From assembly GCF_000275845.1 (NCBI RefSeq), contig NW_006766911.1, forward strand, positions 62,957 to 126,956: DNA of 64,000 bases. Direction: 5' to 3'. Made by a program: the position numbers and the translations under genes. Source of the stretch: Dichomitus squalens LYAD-421 SS1 (Eukaryota; Basidiomycota; Agaricomycetes; Polyporales; Polyporaceae). Of this stretch, positions 1 to 11,344 are shown one piece after another (within the stretch, counting starts at the first letter, position 1; each line of letters starts with the position of its first letter). Under the pieces are notes generated by a model. It did no database searches. It was not told where the DNA came from and saw only the letters and a list, made by a program, of their open reading frames with translations.

Positions 1-354
1 CCGAAGCTCCTACGACCGGATGGGCGACTATCCCGGTCTTACCCCCTCCACTGTCACTGAACTAGCCAGGCGGATAGTTTGGCGTCACTTCATTCCCCCC
101 CCCTCCGTCGTCGTCCTCCTCCTCGACGGCGACCACTCTTGTTACGGATGGGGACGGCGACTCCGGGTCGCCGTTGGCAGATATGGTGTGAGTGGGTAGG
201 TGCGGGTCCTTACTCCACACGCTGACTTCGGTCGTGGTCCGAGCACGCTGGTGCAAGTCTTAAGTGACGCGCTGGGTGGAAATGTCAAACAATCTCGGAT
301 AACACGCTTACTTACATACCTACCGTACCCTGTAGCTATGTTTGGTATAAGACA

Positions 355-382
355 AGAAAATAATAATAATAATAATAATAAA
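355..382. repeat. (AAT)n microsatellite
   Basis: An A-run followed by about eight AAT/TAA units directly abuts the left arm of the first MITE-like element. It appears to replace the outer end of that arm, which is present in the right arm and in the second copy. Confidence 0.9.
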
Positions 383-898
383 GCTCAGTTGCTCGCGCGC
401 CTATTGGGCGCCTGCCTAGCTGCATTCAAGGTCAGCTCAAGCGTCTGCAGCACAGCGAGCGGCAGAGACACGCAGGCGGCAGCGGGCGCAAAGAGATCGA
501 AAAGATCGTCTCATGCTAGGTTTGTTAGGCCCGGGAAATCAGCCCAGCAAGTGAATGGTGACGTCGGGAGAGCTTATAAACTCGTTGACCTGGACTTATT
601 ATACACAATGCGCCCAAGTCGGAAACAGAATCAGCACGACATATATATGGTTCAGGTGAGGGTGCCGCTGCAACTGGACTCAAACCTTGTGAGGCGACTC
701 CATATCTCGAGACAAGCAACTTTATAGCTTCTGAATTGTCACATCCTCGCGTCGCTCTCTAGTCCCAGCTCGGGGGCATCATGCGGTCGTGTTGCACCTG
801 CTGCCTGCAGACGCTTGAGCTGACCTTGAATGCAGCTAGGCAGGCGCCCAATAGGCGCGCGAGCAACTGAGCGACCGACAAGAATTGAGCACCCCTAC
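383..898. mobile_element. MITE-like element, copy 1 (left end truncated)
   Basis: The left part (from 383) and the right part (ending near 898) are near-perfect inverted copies of each other over roughly 70 bp. The central part is clearly homologous to the centre of the complete copy at 14495-15046. The left arm lacks its outer part and is replaced by the AAT microsatellite. An indel near 455-480 distinguishes the two arms. No transposase reading frame is present, so this would be non-autonomous. It lies next to an OPA3-like fragment, exactly as copy 2 does. A target-site duplication cannot be called because one end is missing. Confidence 0.8.
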
Positions 899-1105
899 TT
901 GATGATTGATCGCGGCGACCGCGAAACCCGCCGCTGGCGTTCGTCACGTGTCCAGATGAAGGAGTTCAACAGATGACATCGGTGCACGCCACCGTCATCC
1001 ATGGTCGCCAGTTTAGTCGTAGGAGTACGGAGATACTTAAGACCCAGGTCCCGAAGCTTACAAGTATGAGTAGATGGGCAGGTGGGCTATGATTAGATCC
1101 AAAGC

Positions 1106-1590
1106 CTAGGTAGTGGCATGCGTCAGGAATACTACTGTCATGACGAAGCGCTTGGAGACGGGGTAAGTACTGTCTTGAGGACCGTTTGCAGATTCTGACG
1201 GAGAGGTGGGCGTCGGCGATGTCGCAAGGCTCTTCGTGAGTTCGATGCGGGGCAAAGGCAACGGCGTACCCTCAAACTCGGCCCACTTTCTTCTCAGCCC
1301 AATCTCCACCATTCTCTGCAATATTGGCGCTAACTCGGGCGAGCACGCCCAACCGCGAGCTCAGGTCCTTCGCGCCGGACTTGTAGCCGTAGAGCTGGTC
1401 ATCCACCGCGTCTCATCATTTCGAATGGTCGCGTGTAGATCAATACTGTTCCCCTAAGATGAGGCCGGCCGCGAGTGCAAAAAGGAAGCCTTCTGCGAGT
1501 GTATTCGCCTCGCTCTCAATCGCCCTATACCTGAGACCCATCCCCAATGTGGAACACGGCTTGATGAGGACAAGGTACATAATGATATAC
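1106..1590 (-). pseudogene. OPA3-like protein, C-terminal fragment (copy 1)
   Basis: Read on the minus strand from 1590, the sequence encodes the characteristic OPA3 family block: AIESEANTLAEGFLFALAAG followed by LILGE, then a charged helix with DAVDDQL, then WAEFEGTPLPLPR. OPA3 is a mitochondrial membrane protein. This copy cannot make it. The N-terminal half is absent, and in-frame TGA codons lie just after LILGE and again a few codons later, where copy 4 has CGA and AGA codons. The tail (1106-1321) remains open for about 70 codons. It lies downstream of the S41 gene on the same strand. The call rests on recalled family motifs. Confidence 0.7.
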
Positions 1591-2370
1591 TCCATCTCTC
1601 AGAGCGGGCGAGCATGGTGTGCAGGTTCTCCAAGGAGATTCGTGGAGAGCCTCACTTCGGTCTGGTACATCCGCTGCCCAAAGCCGACGCATAGGTTATG
1701 GAATCGTTCATGTCTGCCAGGTCACATCGGTGTATCCTTCCCACTTGACCGGTGTAGAACAGGACTCACTGCTTGGCCTAAGCCTTGGTTTGGGTACTGA
1801 TCAATTTACCAAGCGTGTGGCACCTTTCAGAGACATGAAGCCTGCAGCAGGGCTCACGAGGGGCCGATATCCTAGAGTGGGGGAGAGGTGGAACGCGGCC
1901 TTGTTCATGACGTAGATCATGTTGCCCTAGCGGTTAGCTTCAAACATATCATACAGGTACTGGAGGGGGGCAAGTAGACGCTGATAATTGCACCGTTTAG
2001 AGACCCATGCATGCATGCATGTCTAAAACGGCCTTCACCACCTTATTCGACGTCTGCATAGCCTGCCTTTGCAGGCTAGTTGCAAGTATGTAGTGCAAGC
2101 GGTTCTTTCAAGGGATAGGACGCTTCTGCCCAAGGGAACCGGTTGCAGCGGTCTCTGAAGACTGCTGCACGCTCTCAGATGTGTAACCCGTGCTGCCTAG
2201 TTCAGAATCGGAACCGCCCTCGAGGGTGTGATCGATCCCGGATGGCCCTCGCAAACAAGGGTTGCGCAGCATCTAAGCATGGATTTATGCGGTAAGGAAT
2301 GTATCGTCCCCATGTTTTACCGTAGCAGGAAGGAACCAGTAGCACCCGATACCCAGAGAGATATCGTCTT
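1591..2370. other. Intergenic stretch, no gene seen
   Basis: No supported coding region. A short ATGC tetranucleotide run is present at about 2006-2023. The part from about 2225 to 2370 is the 3' flank of the S41 gene and is itself duplicated at about 15980-16135. Confidence 0.6.
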
Positions 2371-5224
2371 TTACAGCACGGTCTCAGCCACCTTCTTCCA
2401 AATAGCAGCTGGGTTACTGACGCTGTAAACACAGTTAATACCTGTCCATGCAAGTTGACCGAAAAAAAGAAATGACTCACATGTCAGCAGTCAAAGCCAG
2501 GTTCACATCGGCAGGGTGGTTCTGCCACTCTGTGACGAACTAGTGAGTAGCACGGCCAGATACTATAATGCAATCACGTACCCTCAGGCTCGTTCTTGTT
2601 GTCGATGCCAAAGCCCAGGCGCCACGTGATACCCTGGACGGAGTTCGTGAGGAAGTCAGGCGGCGCGAGCGAGTTGTTTTTCAGGTGTGTCGTCTTGACC
2701 TCCGAGTCGATCGTCGAGAAGTCAGTCGACTGGCCCCCGACCGTGCCGCAGTACTGCTGAGGGACGTCGCGCTTGCCCCCGTACACCACCGTCTTCGCGC
2801 CCTCCTCCTTCGCCAACGTGATCTGCGCGTGCCGCACCCCGTTCACTTTTCAGCCAACTCACTCACGCGCAATGAACAGCAAAGAACAACACTCACGGAG
2901 AAGAGCGAGCACGAGCTCGCGCACCGCCCATTGCCCACGATCACCACCTTCCTCGTATCAAACAGCGCCTCCGCCGGTGCGTCCACGTCAAACGGCTGGC
3001 ACTCCTGCCCCAGCCGCTGCGAGAACGCGTCCGCGACGCCGTTCACCGTCTTCTTCACCGGGGGCTGCAGCCAGTCGTAGCCTGCGGGCATCTTCGTGTT
3101 GTTTGCGAACGTCCACGCGACGGGGTTGTAGAGCAGGAACTCGTCCGGGTCGAGCGACGGGTCAGCGGCGATCGCCTTCACAATCAGCTGCGCCAGAGGG
3201 CCGTCGCGCGTCTGCGTGTCGAGCCCAGCCTGAGGCACCGTCGTGGACTTGGGGCCGGCGATGATTCGGTGGAGCCACTGGAAAGGATCGCCCGCGGTTA
3301 GCACCGCCCGACTTCGCTAAGGAGAATACACACGTACGTGCGCGATGCAGATGTACCCGCCCCCGTTATTCGACACGTCCACGATCAGCTGCGTCGCGCC
3401 CTTCGCTTTCAGGCCCTGCAGGCCCGTCAACAGGTTCGTCTCCAAGTTCTCGAACGAGTCCCCAGAGAAGCTGCCCAGCGCGAGCACCCCCGTCTTCCCG
3501 TCGTCGAGCAGGTAGAACTGCACGACGCTCGCGCTCCCCGGCTGCGGGTCCGTCGGGACGAGCGTGGGCGGGAGCGCGATGTCGAGCTGCGGTGCCGAGT
3601 CGAGCATGACGTTCATCGGGTACCGCCGCTGCGTCGCGGTGTCGGGCATTGGAGCCTGGCGGAACTTGTTCGCCGGGTTTACCGCAGCAGTCGAAGGCGC
3701 GTCCTCGCGCCTGACGGGCGTGGTGGAGGAGGGCTCGGCATAATAGTCGACGCCATTCGTGGAGTCTCCGGCGACGCAGTTGTTAGCGCGGTACGAGGCC
3801 GAGTCGGTGAAGTTGGTGCCGGTCGTGCCGAAGCGCGAGCGGTAGGGGAGCTATGTGCACCGCATGAGCTCCTAAACATGTTAGAATACGGAGGTAGGGC
3901 AGCGTACGGAGACGGTCTCGATCTTCGTGCTGTTCACGCGCTGGATCGTGAGCCTGACGGAGTCGCTCAGTGGGAGGGACTGCTGCGCGAACTGGCCCAG
4001 ACTGTACGTCCACCCGCCGGCGCCAGCGTTGTAGCTAGCGAAGTACCTGCAAATTGCTCTCAGCAGTTGGACCCACAACCAGCTTTGAATGACGGGCACA
4101 CGCACCCGTTCTGGCGGGTGCCGAGACCCTGGAAGGACCCCGCGATGGCCGCGTTCGCGTCGACGGCGATCCACGGGTCCTGGCCATTGATCGCGAGGAC
4201 CTTCGCGCCAGAGAGCTATTCCATGCGGGTGCGCACAATCAGTCTCCCCGCGACGCGCAAGAGCAAGGCGAGGAACGAGGAAGACTCACCGAAGCAAGCT
4301 GGCCCTTGAGTGCGCCGGGCAGAGCGTCCTGCCAGGTCTGCACCTCGTCCGCGAACTCGGCGGTGGCGACCGTGAACGCCTCGGGCGCAATGTGCACGGA
4401 CTGGTGGCCGGCGTCGTCGGTCAGGAGGACCAAAGGAGTGGGAAGGTAGTTCACAAAGAGCGCTGCGTGCCCGAGTTGCTCGTCAGCGCCCGTCCCTCCG
4501 CGCATTCAAAGTTGAAGGCAGCGAAAACACGAGAAGAGAGGATGGAAGCAGAGAGAGGTGGCAAGCGGCGACTCACAATCGTAACAGTAGTTGATATACA
4601 CGCAGTGGCCGTCGTCGAGCCGCTTGAGCGTCCGAGAGAGGTCGATGTGCAGGTCGTAGTCGCTCGCGTACTTCTGATGCTGGATGCGCGCGAGGTCCCG
4701 AAGCAGGTCCTCGTGCACGTCGAGCGTGAACGGCGGGGGCGCGAGCTTTTCGTAGTTGACCGAGGTGTGGAACGCGAGCGTCTTGTTCACGACCTCGATG
4801 ATCTATTCCATACGTGCACAGGGCACAGGCAATGGGAGAGGTGGGTGGGTCAGCCGACCGTCACGCACAAATCCGCCACGCTCCGCCGTGCGAGATTCTG
4901 GGGATCATGAGGGGCGCGAGGACGGATGCGGGTGGATCACTCGCAGACTCCCCGCGCGGAAGGCTGAGGATTAACGGGAGGAGCACTCACGTTCGCCTTC
5001 TCGGTCTCGTTCACGGGGAACGACTGGTAGCACGCGCGCACGTCCGCAGGTGCCGCCCAGGTCTTGCCGCCGATCGTCGCGCAGGGGTCCGCCGCGCGCT
5101 CTTCGACATCGCGAGGCAGGCCGCTAGTAACGTCCCGAGGAAGACCGCTTGTGACGTCCGCGCTGCCCAACCTGACCGACGCGAGGACGGCGGGGAGGAG
5201 GGTGAGGAAGCGACCCGCAATCAT
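2371..5224 (-). CDS. Secreted S41-family (tail-specific protease-like) peptidase
   Basis: Ten exons on the minus strand: 5224-4991, 4802-4577, 4462-4290, 4215-4106, 4046-3908, 3850-3338, 3277-2897, 2822-2582, 2529-2481, 2422-2371. All phases join, giving 705 aa. Residues 1-22 form a signal peptide, so the product is probably secreted. The C-terminal half carries the S41 core: LIVDVSNNGGG (about residue 455) and GNGRCASSCSLF (581-591), whose Ser586 or Ser587 is the likely nucleophile, followed by GAKTVVYGG. The family cleaves peptide bonds in unfolded or C-terminal regions; the substrate is unknown. An 8-residue unit, DVTSGLPR, is tandemly duplicated just after the signal peptide. A TATA-like box lies about 113 bp upstream. 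Broken copies of its exons occur at 11345-11605 and 15392-15980. Exon borders are hand-called but every junction preserves frame. Confidence 0.85.
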
Positions 5225-5336
5225 CGTAGGGCTGGCACAAAACGAATGCTGTTGCCAGTGAACAGGGCCGCGAGGAAGCGGGAAGCAGGGAACAGGAAGC
5301 AGAAGCAGACGTCACCCGCGTTCCACCATCAGCTCT

Positions 5337-5344
5337 CTTTTATA
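5337..5344 (-). promoter_or_regulatory. TATA-like box of the S41 gene
   Basis: TATAAAAG read on the minus strand, 113-120 bp upstream of the ATG at 5224, a normal fungal spacing. Confidence 0.5.
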
Positions 5345-6476
5345 TGGTACGCACAGTACTCACAGTACTGATGGAGACGTCGTCGTCCGGACGGTCGCCC
5401 GCGGGATGATGGCGGGACGGATCGCTGTATCATGCTGTATCCATACACAAGCCAAGGCTTGCCGGTTCGGGCGCAATCCTAGTGCCTGACCAACGGCGAG
5501 GACGCCTTACGAGAACCAAATACCCGTCGAGAAGTTCGGACGCTGTGCCCTTATACTCCCCACGGGGCATGTGGTCGCGTTCGTGCGTGATACGGACTCC
5601 GCTGAGAGCTTCTCCGGGCGGTTGGAGAGGAAAGTACTTACGGAGAGACATTTCGGGTCGCACATCGTCGGGCGGGCACTGTGGCCAGTAAGATGATGCT
5701 ACGATGGGCGCGGCAGAGAGGAACAATGGGGCCGGGGAACGCGAAAGTTGTAGACACGGACGCGAGAGGCATCATCGGGCTAGCCTCGGCATCAGATTGT
5801 AGCAGATCACGTCGCTGCCGACGCGCGTGGCCTCCAGGGAGGGGCAATGCCGCCAAGCCTTGTGTTTGTCGTCCTGGGGCACGTCAAGAGCACGACGTTC
5901 GACGACTACGTATGTTGTGCATGTATGCACAAATCTATCTGGGGGCTCGTCTTGCCGCACATGAACATTTCGACCGGTGCCTAGCATCGTGTTCGGAAGA
6001 TATATCATTCAGCACGCTGTTACACGATCTCCAGAAGCTGGAAACCGAGTCAGGAGGCAAAGACTGGGAGGGAGTTCGAGGGCATGAGGCCAGGGAGACT
6101 CGTAAGGGCGGGAAGCCGTGGACGTGCCCGCATGCATCGGAGAAGCGCTGAATGCCTCCAGTGCCCGGCCATCCGACGAAGGACGTCAGGACTCAACCAT
6201 ACTCTCCAGCGGCGGCGGAGGAGACGTCATCTGCAGGATAGTCCGTTCCCCCCGGGCAGGGCACAACGCTTGATGCTCGAGAGTGCATGCCACGACCAGA
6301 ACGCTCCTCAGCAGGCTACACTAGCTTGGTGACGCGAAAGCGAACCGCGACCCACGTACCAGTGAGACACACAAATCCGAGAGTAGCGATACATACACAA
6401 AGCACATCATAGCATGATACACGCAGAGCCCTGCCCCGGCCTCCCTCAACCGAGTCGAGCCGCGCCGATGGTGCCC
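5345..6476. other. Intergenic, no supported gene
   Basis: The stretch lies between the S41 promoter and the 3' end of PRI1. A 156-codon open frame at 5681-6151 (plus) and minus-strand frames at 5430-5856 are present. None shows a recognisable motif or a convincing splice chain, so none is called. Confidence 0.5.
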
Positions 6477-8021
6477 TCACCACGACAAGTCTGCAACGGC
6501 CGATCGTCAGCCACACGCATGTACTACACAACTCAACGTCCCATCGTAAAAGGTCTGAGCACTTACCCATCTTCTGCTTCGCCCGCCGCGTCTCCTCCAT
6601 CAGCCCCCGCGCGTGCCGGTCCAGCAGCTCCACGTACGGCTTCAGCGACGTCCGCTCCCAGTCCGCGTGGTGCTCCCCCGCCGCCGTCACCTTGTCCCCT
6701 CCCACGCCCTCCCCAGTCTCGCCACCGCCAGACGGTGCGGGCGGTGCGGCGGCGTCGAGCTCGCGCAGGAGCTGGTGCACCGTGGGCACGCGCCCGGGGT
6801 CGAACCGGTCGATCGTGCGCGGGTCGACGGGTACGCAGACGCGGCCCGTCTTCGGGTGCACGCAGAACGGCGCCTTGAGCAGATGGTTGCGATGCTTCGA
6901 CACCTCCGCGTCGAGCCGCGGATACGTGTACTGCAGCACGATGTCCTCCTTGATCGCGGCGGGTGTCTGCGTTTGGGACTGAACGATGCTCAGCGCACGC
7001 GATAGGACAAGGGGACAGGGATGGGACGTACGGCTGCATGGCGGGCCGGCGGCTTCCACGCGTCGAGCTCGTCGAGGACGTTCTGCCACTTGTCCGCCGA
7101 CGCCCTGTGCGGGTCGCGCTCCCATGCGTTTTTGAGCTTCTCTCGGACAGCGTCGGGGACGAGGTGGAGGAGGGCCTCCCAGCGCTCTTCGGACGCGAAC
7201 AGGTCCTGGTCGTCCAGGATCAGCTCGTGGAACACGGGCTCGAGCATCTTGTACGCCTGGCTGTGACACACTGAGACGCTTCGCACCTAGCCCATAACGA
7301 CCAGTACTCACCCAAGACTCGGGGGCAACGCCTTTCCGCCCACCCGCACATTCACCTTCTTGTGCATCTCCTTCCCGCCCTGGATGACCGTCAGCCACCC
7401 GATGAGTGCCCTTCTCTGCTCGTCGGTGAGCTCGAGTGCCTGCCTATCGCTGATCCATAAATGGATACCGCGGCGCCCGGAATAGACCCAGAGGAGGTGG
7501 GTGTAGCCAAACTGATCACGGAGGGCACGGTCGAGGACGCGGACGGCGGCGGCGATGAACTGCCAGCAGCGGCGGCAGATGTCGGCGGCGGCGCAGCAGG
7601 TCCGGACGGGGTCGTAGTCGGACATGTCGATGTCAAAGACGAGTTCGCGGAGCTGGGGAGAAAATGCAGCCGGCCGGACTGTCTTCTTGTCCCGGGGCTG
7701 TGGGCGGGGTTAGTTGTGAGACGTGCACGACGGGCGGGAAGGAGGGCGGGGACGTACGCGTGCAGAGTAGACAGGGCCGATCTCGAAGCGGGTGGGGTTG
7801 TATGCGCAGACCTGCTTCTTGAGGTCGTCGGATGTGGCGAAGGAGTTGTAGCGGAGGTAGACGTCGCCCTGGAGCGTGAACGCGAACTCGCGGTGGGTGA
7901 AGAGCTTGGTGGGGGCATGCTCGTGGTTGAGCCAGGTGAAGAGAGACTTGAAGGGGTACAGTCGCCGGTAGAAGGCGAGCATGAGCTCGGGCGTGACGGG
8001 CTCTGGCTCTGTCGCGGGCAT
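6477..8021 (-). CDS. PRI1: DNA primase small (catalytic) subunit
   Basis: Five exons: 8021-7758, 7697-7312, 7260-7032, 6978-6567, 6490-6477, giving 434 aa, the usual size for eukaryotic p48/p49 primase. It synthesises the RNA primer in the Pol-alpha/primase complex in the nucleus. The start fits the family: MPATEP... leads into LAFYRRLYPF, HREFAFTLQGD and YLRYNSF. The metal-binding catalytic block is LVFDIDMSDYD, with Asp110 and Asp112. The structural zinc cysteines are C122, C123, C129 and C132. YSGRRGIHLW and LLKAPFCVHPKTGR are also present. The last exon is only 14 nt and ends in DLSW, a plausible but less certain C terminus. Two ACGCGT boxes sit immediately upstream, suggesting G1/S control. 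Confidence 0.93.
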
Positions 8022-8058
8022 CGCAGCTGGCGGTGGAGGTGGAGATGGATGCAGGAAC

Positions 8059-8085
8059 ACGCGTGTAGACGACCATGACACGCGT
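8059..8085. promoter_or_regulatory. Paired MluI cell-cycle boxes (ACGCGT) upstream of PRI1
   Basis: Two palindromic ACGCGT hexamers at 8059-8064 and 8080-8085 lie 38 and 59 bp upstream of the PRI1 start codon. In budding and fission yeast this hexamer is the MCB element bound by MBF and controls replication genes including primase. That it acts the same way here is inference. Confidence 0.6.
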
Positions 8086-8196
8086 GCTGTCACACTGTGA
8101 CAGATCGTGCATTGTCAAGCGTTGACATCGAAGGACAAGACGAGATGGTGGGGGAAAGTAAGAAAGGGCACAGAAGGGATGGCAGCTATCGCCCAC

Positions 8197-8262
8197 CTTG
8201 AATAGAGCGTCGCGGACACCGATGGCGTCATGGATGAAGGAGCCGGGGACGAGATCGAAGAC
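8197..8262 (-). other. Exon-like fragment upstream of PRI1
   Basis: Read on the minus strand, an acceptor-like CACCTAG is followed by an open segment reading FDLVPGSFIHDAIGVRDALF and then a GTGGGC donor-like site. It looks like an isolated exon of an unrecognised gene or relic. No flanking exons could be joined. Confidence 0.2.
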
Positions 8263-8570
8263 TAGGTGAGAATGGATACTATGGTCGGGTCATCGTTGGT
8301 CGACATACAGATATGCAATGGACGTGCCAGATGCAACAATATATACGTCGAATACCCGTTCTATGTTATACATCAACCTAAAACAGCCCATCGTATATAA
8401 AAAACGAGCCAATCGATGTAAGTATGAAACGAGCCGCTGTAGACGCCGAGCTGTCATCCAAATCGCTCCGAAAAGATGGCAATAGCCAGCAATCGTTGCA
8501 AGCCATACCGGGCGGGGTTTTCACTGGGGACGATGATCAAGGCTTTCAAATTAATCCACCTCTTTCCAGG

Positions 8571-9045
8571 CCCCGCTCTAGAATATCGGCCCCTCGACCC
8601 ACACACAATCAGTTCAGAAGACGAGAATCTGGAGATGACAAGCTCGACGAACTCAAGGCCAGCGCGGAGAACCTGAGCTAGCGGTTGGACGCGCTTGCTC
8701 GACAACGGGAGGCGAAGACAGCTGAAAAGTCGGTGCGGTACGTGTTGCGCTCTTCTCATACTCTCAACATGTGCGGGATTTTTGGAATACTGATCATGAC
8801 GTCCTGTATATACTACGGTCAGGCATAACGAAATGGTGCGAATATTTCAGAGAGTGGTGAAAATTGAACTGGAGGAAAGCGGGCCGAGTTCGAGGGTCTG
8901 CCGTTGCCTTTGCCCCGCATCGACCTTACGAAGAGCCGTGCGACATCCCCCCCCTCTCTGTCAGAATCTGCAAACAGTCCCCAAGATACCCGTCTCCGAG
9001 CACTTCGTCATTACAGTATTATTCCCGACCCACGACCTAAATGCC
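8571..9045 (+). pseudogene. OPA3-like fragment (copy 2)
   Basis: Homologous to the C-terminal part of copy 1 and to copies 3 and 4. It encodes the charged helix (GDDKLDELKASAENLS), then an in-frame TAG where TCG is expected, then an intron-like GTACGT segment and a diverged IFQRVVKIEL tail with a frameshift before the WAEFEG block. It precedes F-box gene 1 in the same arrangement as copy 3 precedes F-box gene 2, so both were probably carried by one tandem duplication. Confidence 0.65.
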
Positions 9046-9373
9046 ACTCCTAGACTTGATGTCTTCTCTTGAAACCCTTCATCTGGACAAGCGACGAACA
9101 ACAGCGGCGGGTTTCACGGTTACGATCAAGTCATCGCGCGCGGAAAGTCAGAACACGCTCAACCTCCCGCAACGAAGTGGTTTATGACTCTATTTGCGTC
9201 GCGAGTTGGGTGCCGGCTGGGGATTCGTTACGTAACGGTGCATATGTCTCGGCTGCATGGCCTTCCACTGACATCCGGACACGCTGCAATCGTCTCTTGA
9301 ACTCGATCCATCATGTAGGTGTGCATGCCAGCACCCAACTCATCGCTAACAGCACTCTTCTTGTTCAGTCGCG

Positions 9374-11212
9374 ATGAGCACGAAGACTCCCTTCTCGGAT
9401 TTCGCATACATTCTACCCGCAGCAGACCTCGCCGATCTCGCAGGACTCTGCGCTTCAGCTGTGCGAGAGCAAACGTTGGCCAAGGCGGAAAAGTACCGTC
9501 GTTTTGCGCTCGCGCTGCACTCGATCCATAACGCCGTACTTCCTATCCATCGGCTTCCGTTCGAACTCCTGTCGGCCATTCTCTGCGAAGCGTGGCAGGA
9601 TCGCTCGAGCCTGCACATGACACATGTTTGCCGCAGGTGGCGCTCCATTGCCCTCCGGACTCCGGAGCTATGGGCGGGCGCAACTGCCTGTGAGGATTTC
9701 TGTCTTGCCGGGCCTGATCACGTAGTCCCCCTGCGATATTCCTACATGGACTCCCTCCTCGAACGCTCTGCCCCTCACGATGTCTACATGACTATATCCC
9801 ACTTCCCCGAAGCGCTTCGCTTTCATCTACAACCTCACGTCTTCAGGATCGCCGTCTTGGATATCCAAGTCCACAGCGCCGAGCAACTACATAACCTGTG
9901 GGACACTTTCCGCGCAGGAATGTCCTGCCTCGAAGAGCTGTATATCCGATGTGTAGCCGCGAACTATCGAGTCGAATACCCCCGTTCGTGGCTCAATAAA
10001 TGGGGATCGCAGGTCGCCTGCCAGGCATTACCGAACGGGAGCCTCCCGCGCCTCCGTGACCTCCGATTACCAGCAGTCCTCTTCCCGCTCATTGCCTGCG
10101 GGACCTTGACGCACGTCACTCTGCACAATCCTTGCCAAGATAACCCCGAGTTCATCTTGCCCTCAGCCACCCGTCTGTACGAGGCGCTCGGGAAATGTAG
10201 GGAGACATTGGAGGTACTCAGGATGATACAAGTGCTGCCGACGCCGCAGCCAAATTGGCAGCACTGCGGATCCATGCATCTCCCTGCCCTTCGCCATCTT
10301 CTCATCGTTGATGGGAGCACGTTCGCTTCCGGTCCCCTCGTCGGTTTGATCCTACCTCCTACTTGTCGCATTCACTTGAGCGATAGCCCGTGCGCCAATG
10401 ACCCGTGCGAGTGTACCCCTAGGGTGGCACTCGATCACTGCCCCTGGCTAGATCCCGAAGACCGGAGTCTCGAGACCATCCATTCTTTGCTCTCTGCGGT
10501 CTCTCTAGTCAAGTTGATATTTGGCTTCCAGCAGTTCACAATGCGGTGCTACACACAGGACGGCAGTGCTCATAGCCCTTCGGAACGCTTGTGCGCGGAG
10601 ACTCTCATGAAGCTCTCGCGAGTGGACAGACTTGTCATGCCGCTCTTCGGTCCCACAGTACCGATGTACATGAACATCACACACCTAATCGTGGAAATCC
10701 ACCCATGTTTTCCGGACCAGATGGCGCTCTTCGAGGCCTTCCCGCACCTCCTGCGGGTAGAGATCGACATGAAAACAGATCCTTGGGAGACTCTCTGTTT
10801 GCTGAAGAGGCCGGGAGGGGGCAGTTCCAGCGGGACGGATTCGCGCGCACCAATGTGTCCGTCTCTTCGAGAACTCGTGACGCGGGTGGAAGTACTCGAA
10901 GGCTCCCTTCGAACGCTACTAGAGCCGCGGAACTTCGAAGCCCTCGAGGGGTATGTGGTTAAGAGGTTGCGACAATTCAGAGACGTCCTTGAATCGCGAG
11001 CTTCCGAGTCGCCAAGCCCCAGTCGACTGACGTATCTGGAAATTCATGAATACGAGATGTGGTCCTTGAACCCGACCAGGCGCAAAGTTGCAGAAGATGA
11101 TCTTTCGTCTATGGAGTCGAAGGTAGTAGATGCCTGTCTCGAGGATCTGTACGCGTTGGTAGACGGCGAAGTGGTGTTCAAAGGGTTTCGGTATTTCACC
11201 AGTTACTCGTAG
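9374..11212 (+). CDS. F-box protein, tandem copy 1
   Basis: Single open frame of 612 aa from the ATG at 9374 to the TAG at 11210. The F-box lies at about residues 50-95: HRLPFELLSAILCEAW, then VCRRWRSIALRTPELW. It would bind SKP1 in an SCF ubiquitin ligase. The rest has repeated leucine-rich strand patterns (LPRLRDLRLP, LRHLLIVDG, LRELVTRVEV) typical of large basidiomycete F-box/LRR-like families that select substrates. No intron is needed. Its paralogue lies 1.1 kb downstream in the same orientation, and the upstream 300 bp are also shared, including the initiation context GTCGCGATGAGCACGAAGAC. The substrate is unknown. Confidence 0.85.
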   Translation: MSTKTPFSDFAYILPAADLADLAGLCASAVREQTLAKAEKYRRFALALHSIHNAVLPIHRLPFELLSAILCEAWQDRSSLHMTHVCRRWRSIALRTPELWAGATACEDFCLAGPDHVVPLRYSYMDSLLERSAPHDVYMTISHFPEALRFHLQPHVFRIAVLDIQVHSAEQLHNLWDTFRAGMSCLEELYIRCVAANYRVEYPRSWLNKWGSQVACQALPNGSLPRLRDLRLPAVLFPLIACGTLTHVTLHNPCQDNPEFILPSATRLYEALGKCRETLEVLRMIQVLPTPQPNWQHCGSMHLPALRHLLIVDGSTFASGPLVGLILPPTCRIHLSDSPCANDPCECTPRVALDHCPWLDPEDRSLETIHSLLSAVSLVKLIFGFQQFTMRCYTQDGSAHSPSERLCAETLMKLSRVDRLVMPLFGPTVPMYMNITHLIVEIHPCFPDQMALFEAFPHLLRVEIDMKTDPWETLCLLKRPGGGSSSGTDSRAPMCPSLRELVTRVEVLEGSLRTLLEPRNFEALEGYVVKRLRQFRDVLESRASESPSPSRLTYLEIHEYEMWSLNPTRRKVAEDDLSSMESKVVDACLEDLYALVDGEVVFKGFRYFTSYS

Positions 11213-11344
11213 TGGTATACGGTATGTTACAAGGGACTAGTGTTCACTGGCAGATAAGCTTGCAGACGCGATGGACCAGCACCCTGACCGATACATCTGC
11301 CCAACTGACAACTTACACCCTCCTCCGCCGCGCCCATCATCAGA

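Noticed and set aside
1106..1321. Calling the open 71-codon tail of OPA3-like copy 1 a functional small gene
   Set aside because: The same interval is the decayed 3' part of a larger homologous block with upstream in-frame stops; openness alone is weak evidence at this length.
3338..4309. 323-codon plus-strand frame over the S41 gene
   Set aside because: It is antisense to exons with clear S41 motifs and signal-peptide-consistent splicing.
5681..6151. 156-codon plus frame as a gene
   Set aside because: No motif, Arg/Cys-rich composition of random GC-rich DNA, and no promoter or splice support.
6316..7398. Reading the 360-codon minus frame as an unspliced primase protein
   Set aside because: It runs through introns. 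The family-matching peptide is obtained only when the GT-AG introns at 6979-7031 and 7261-7311 are removed.
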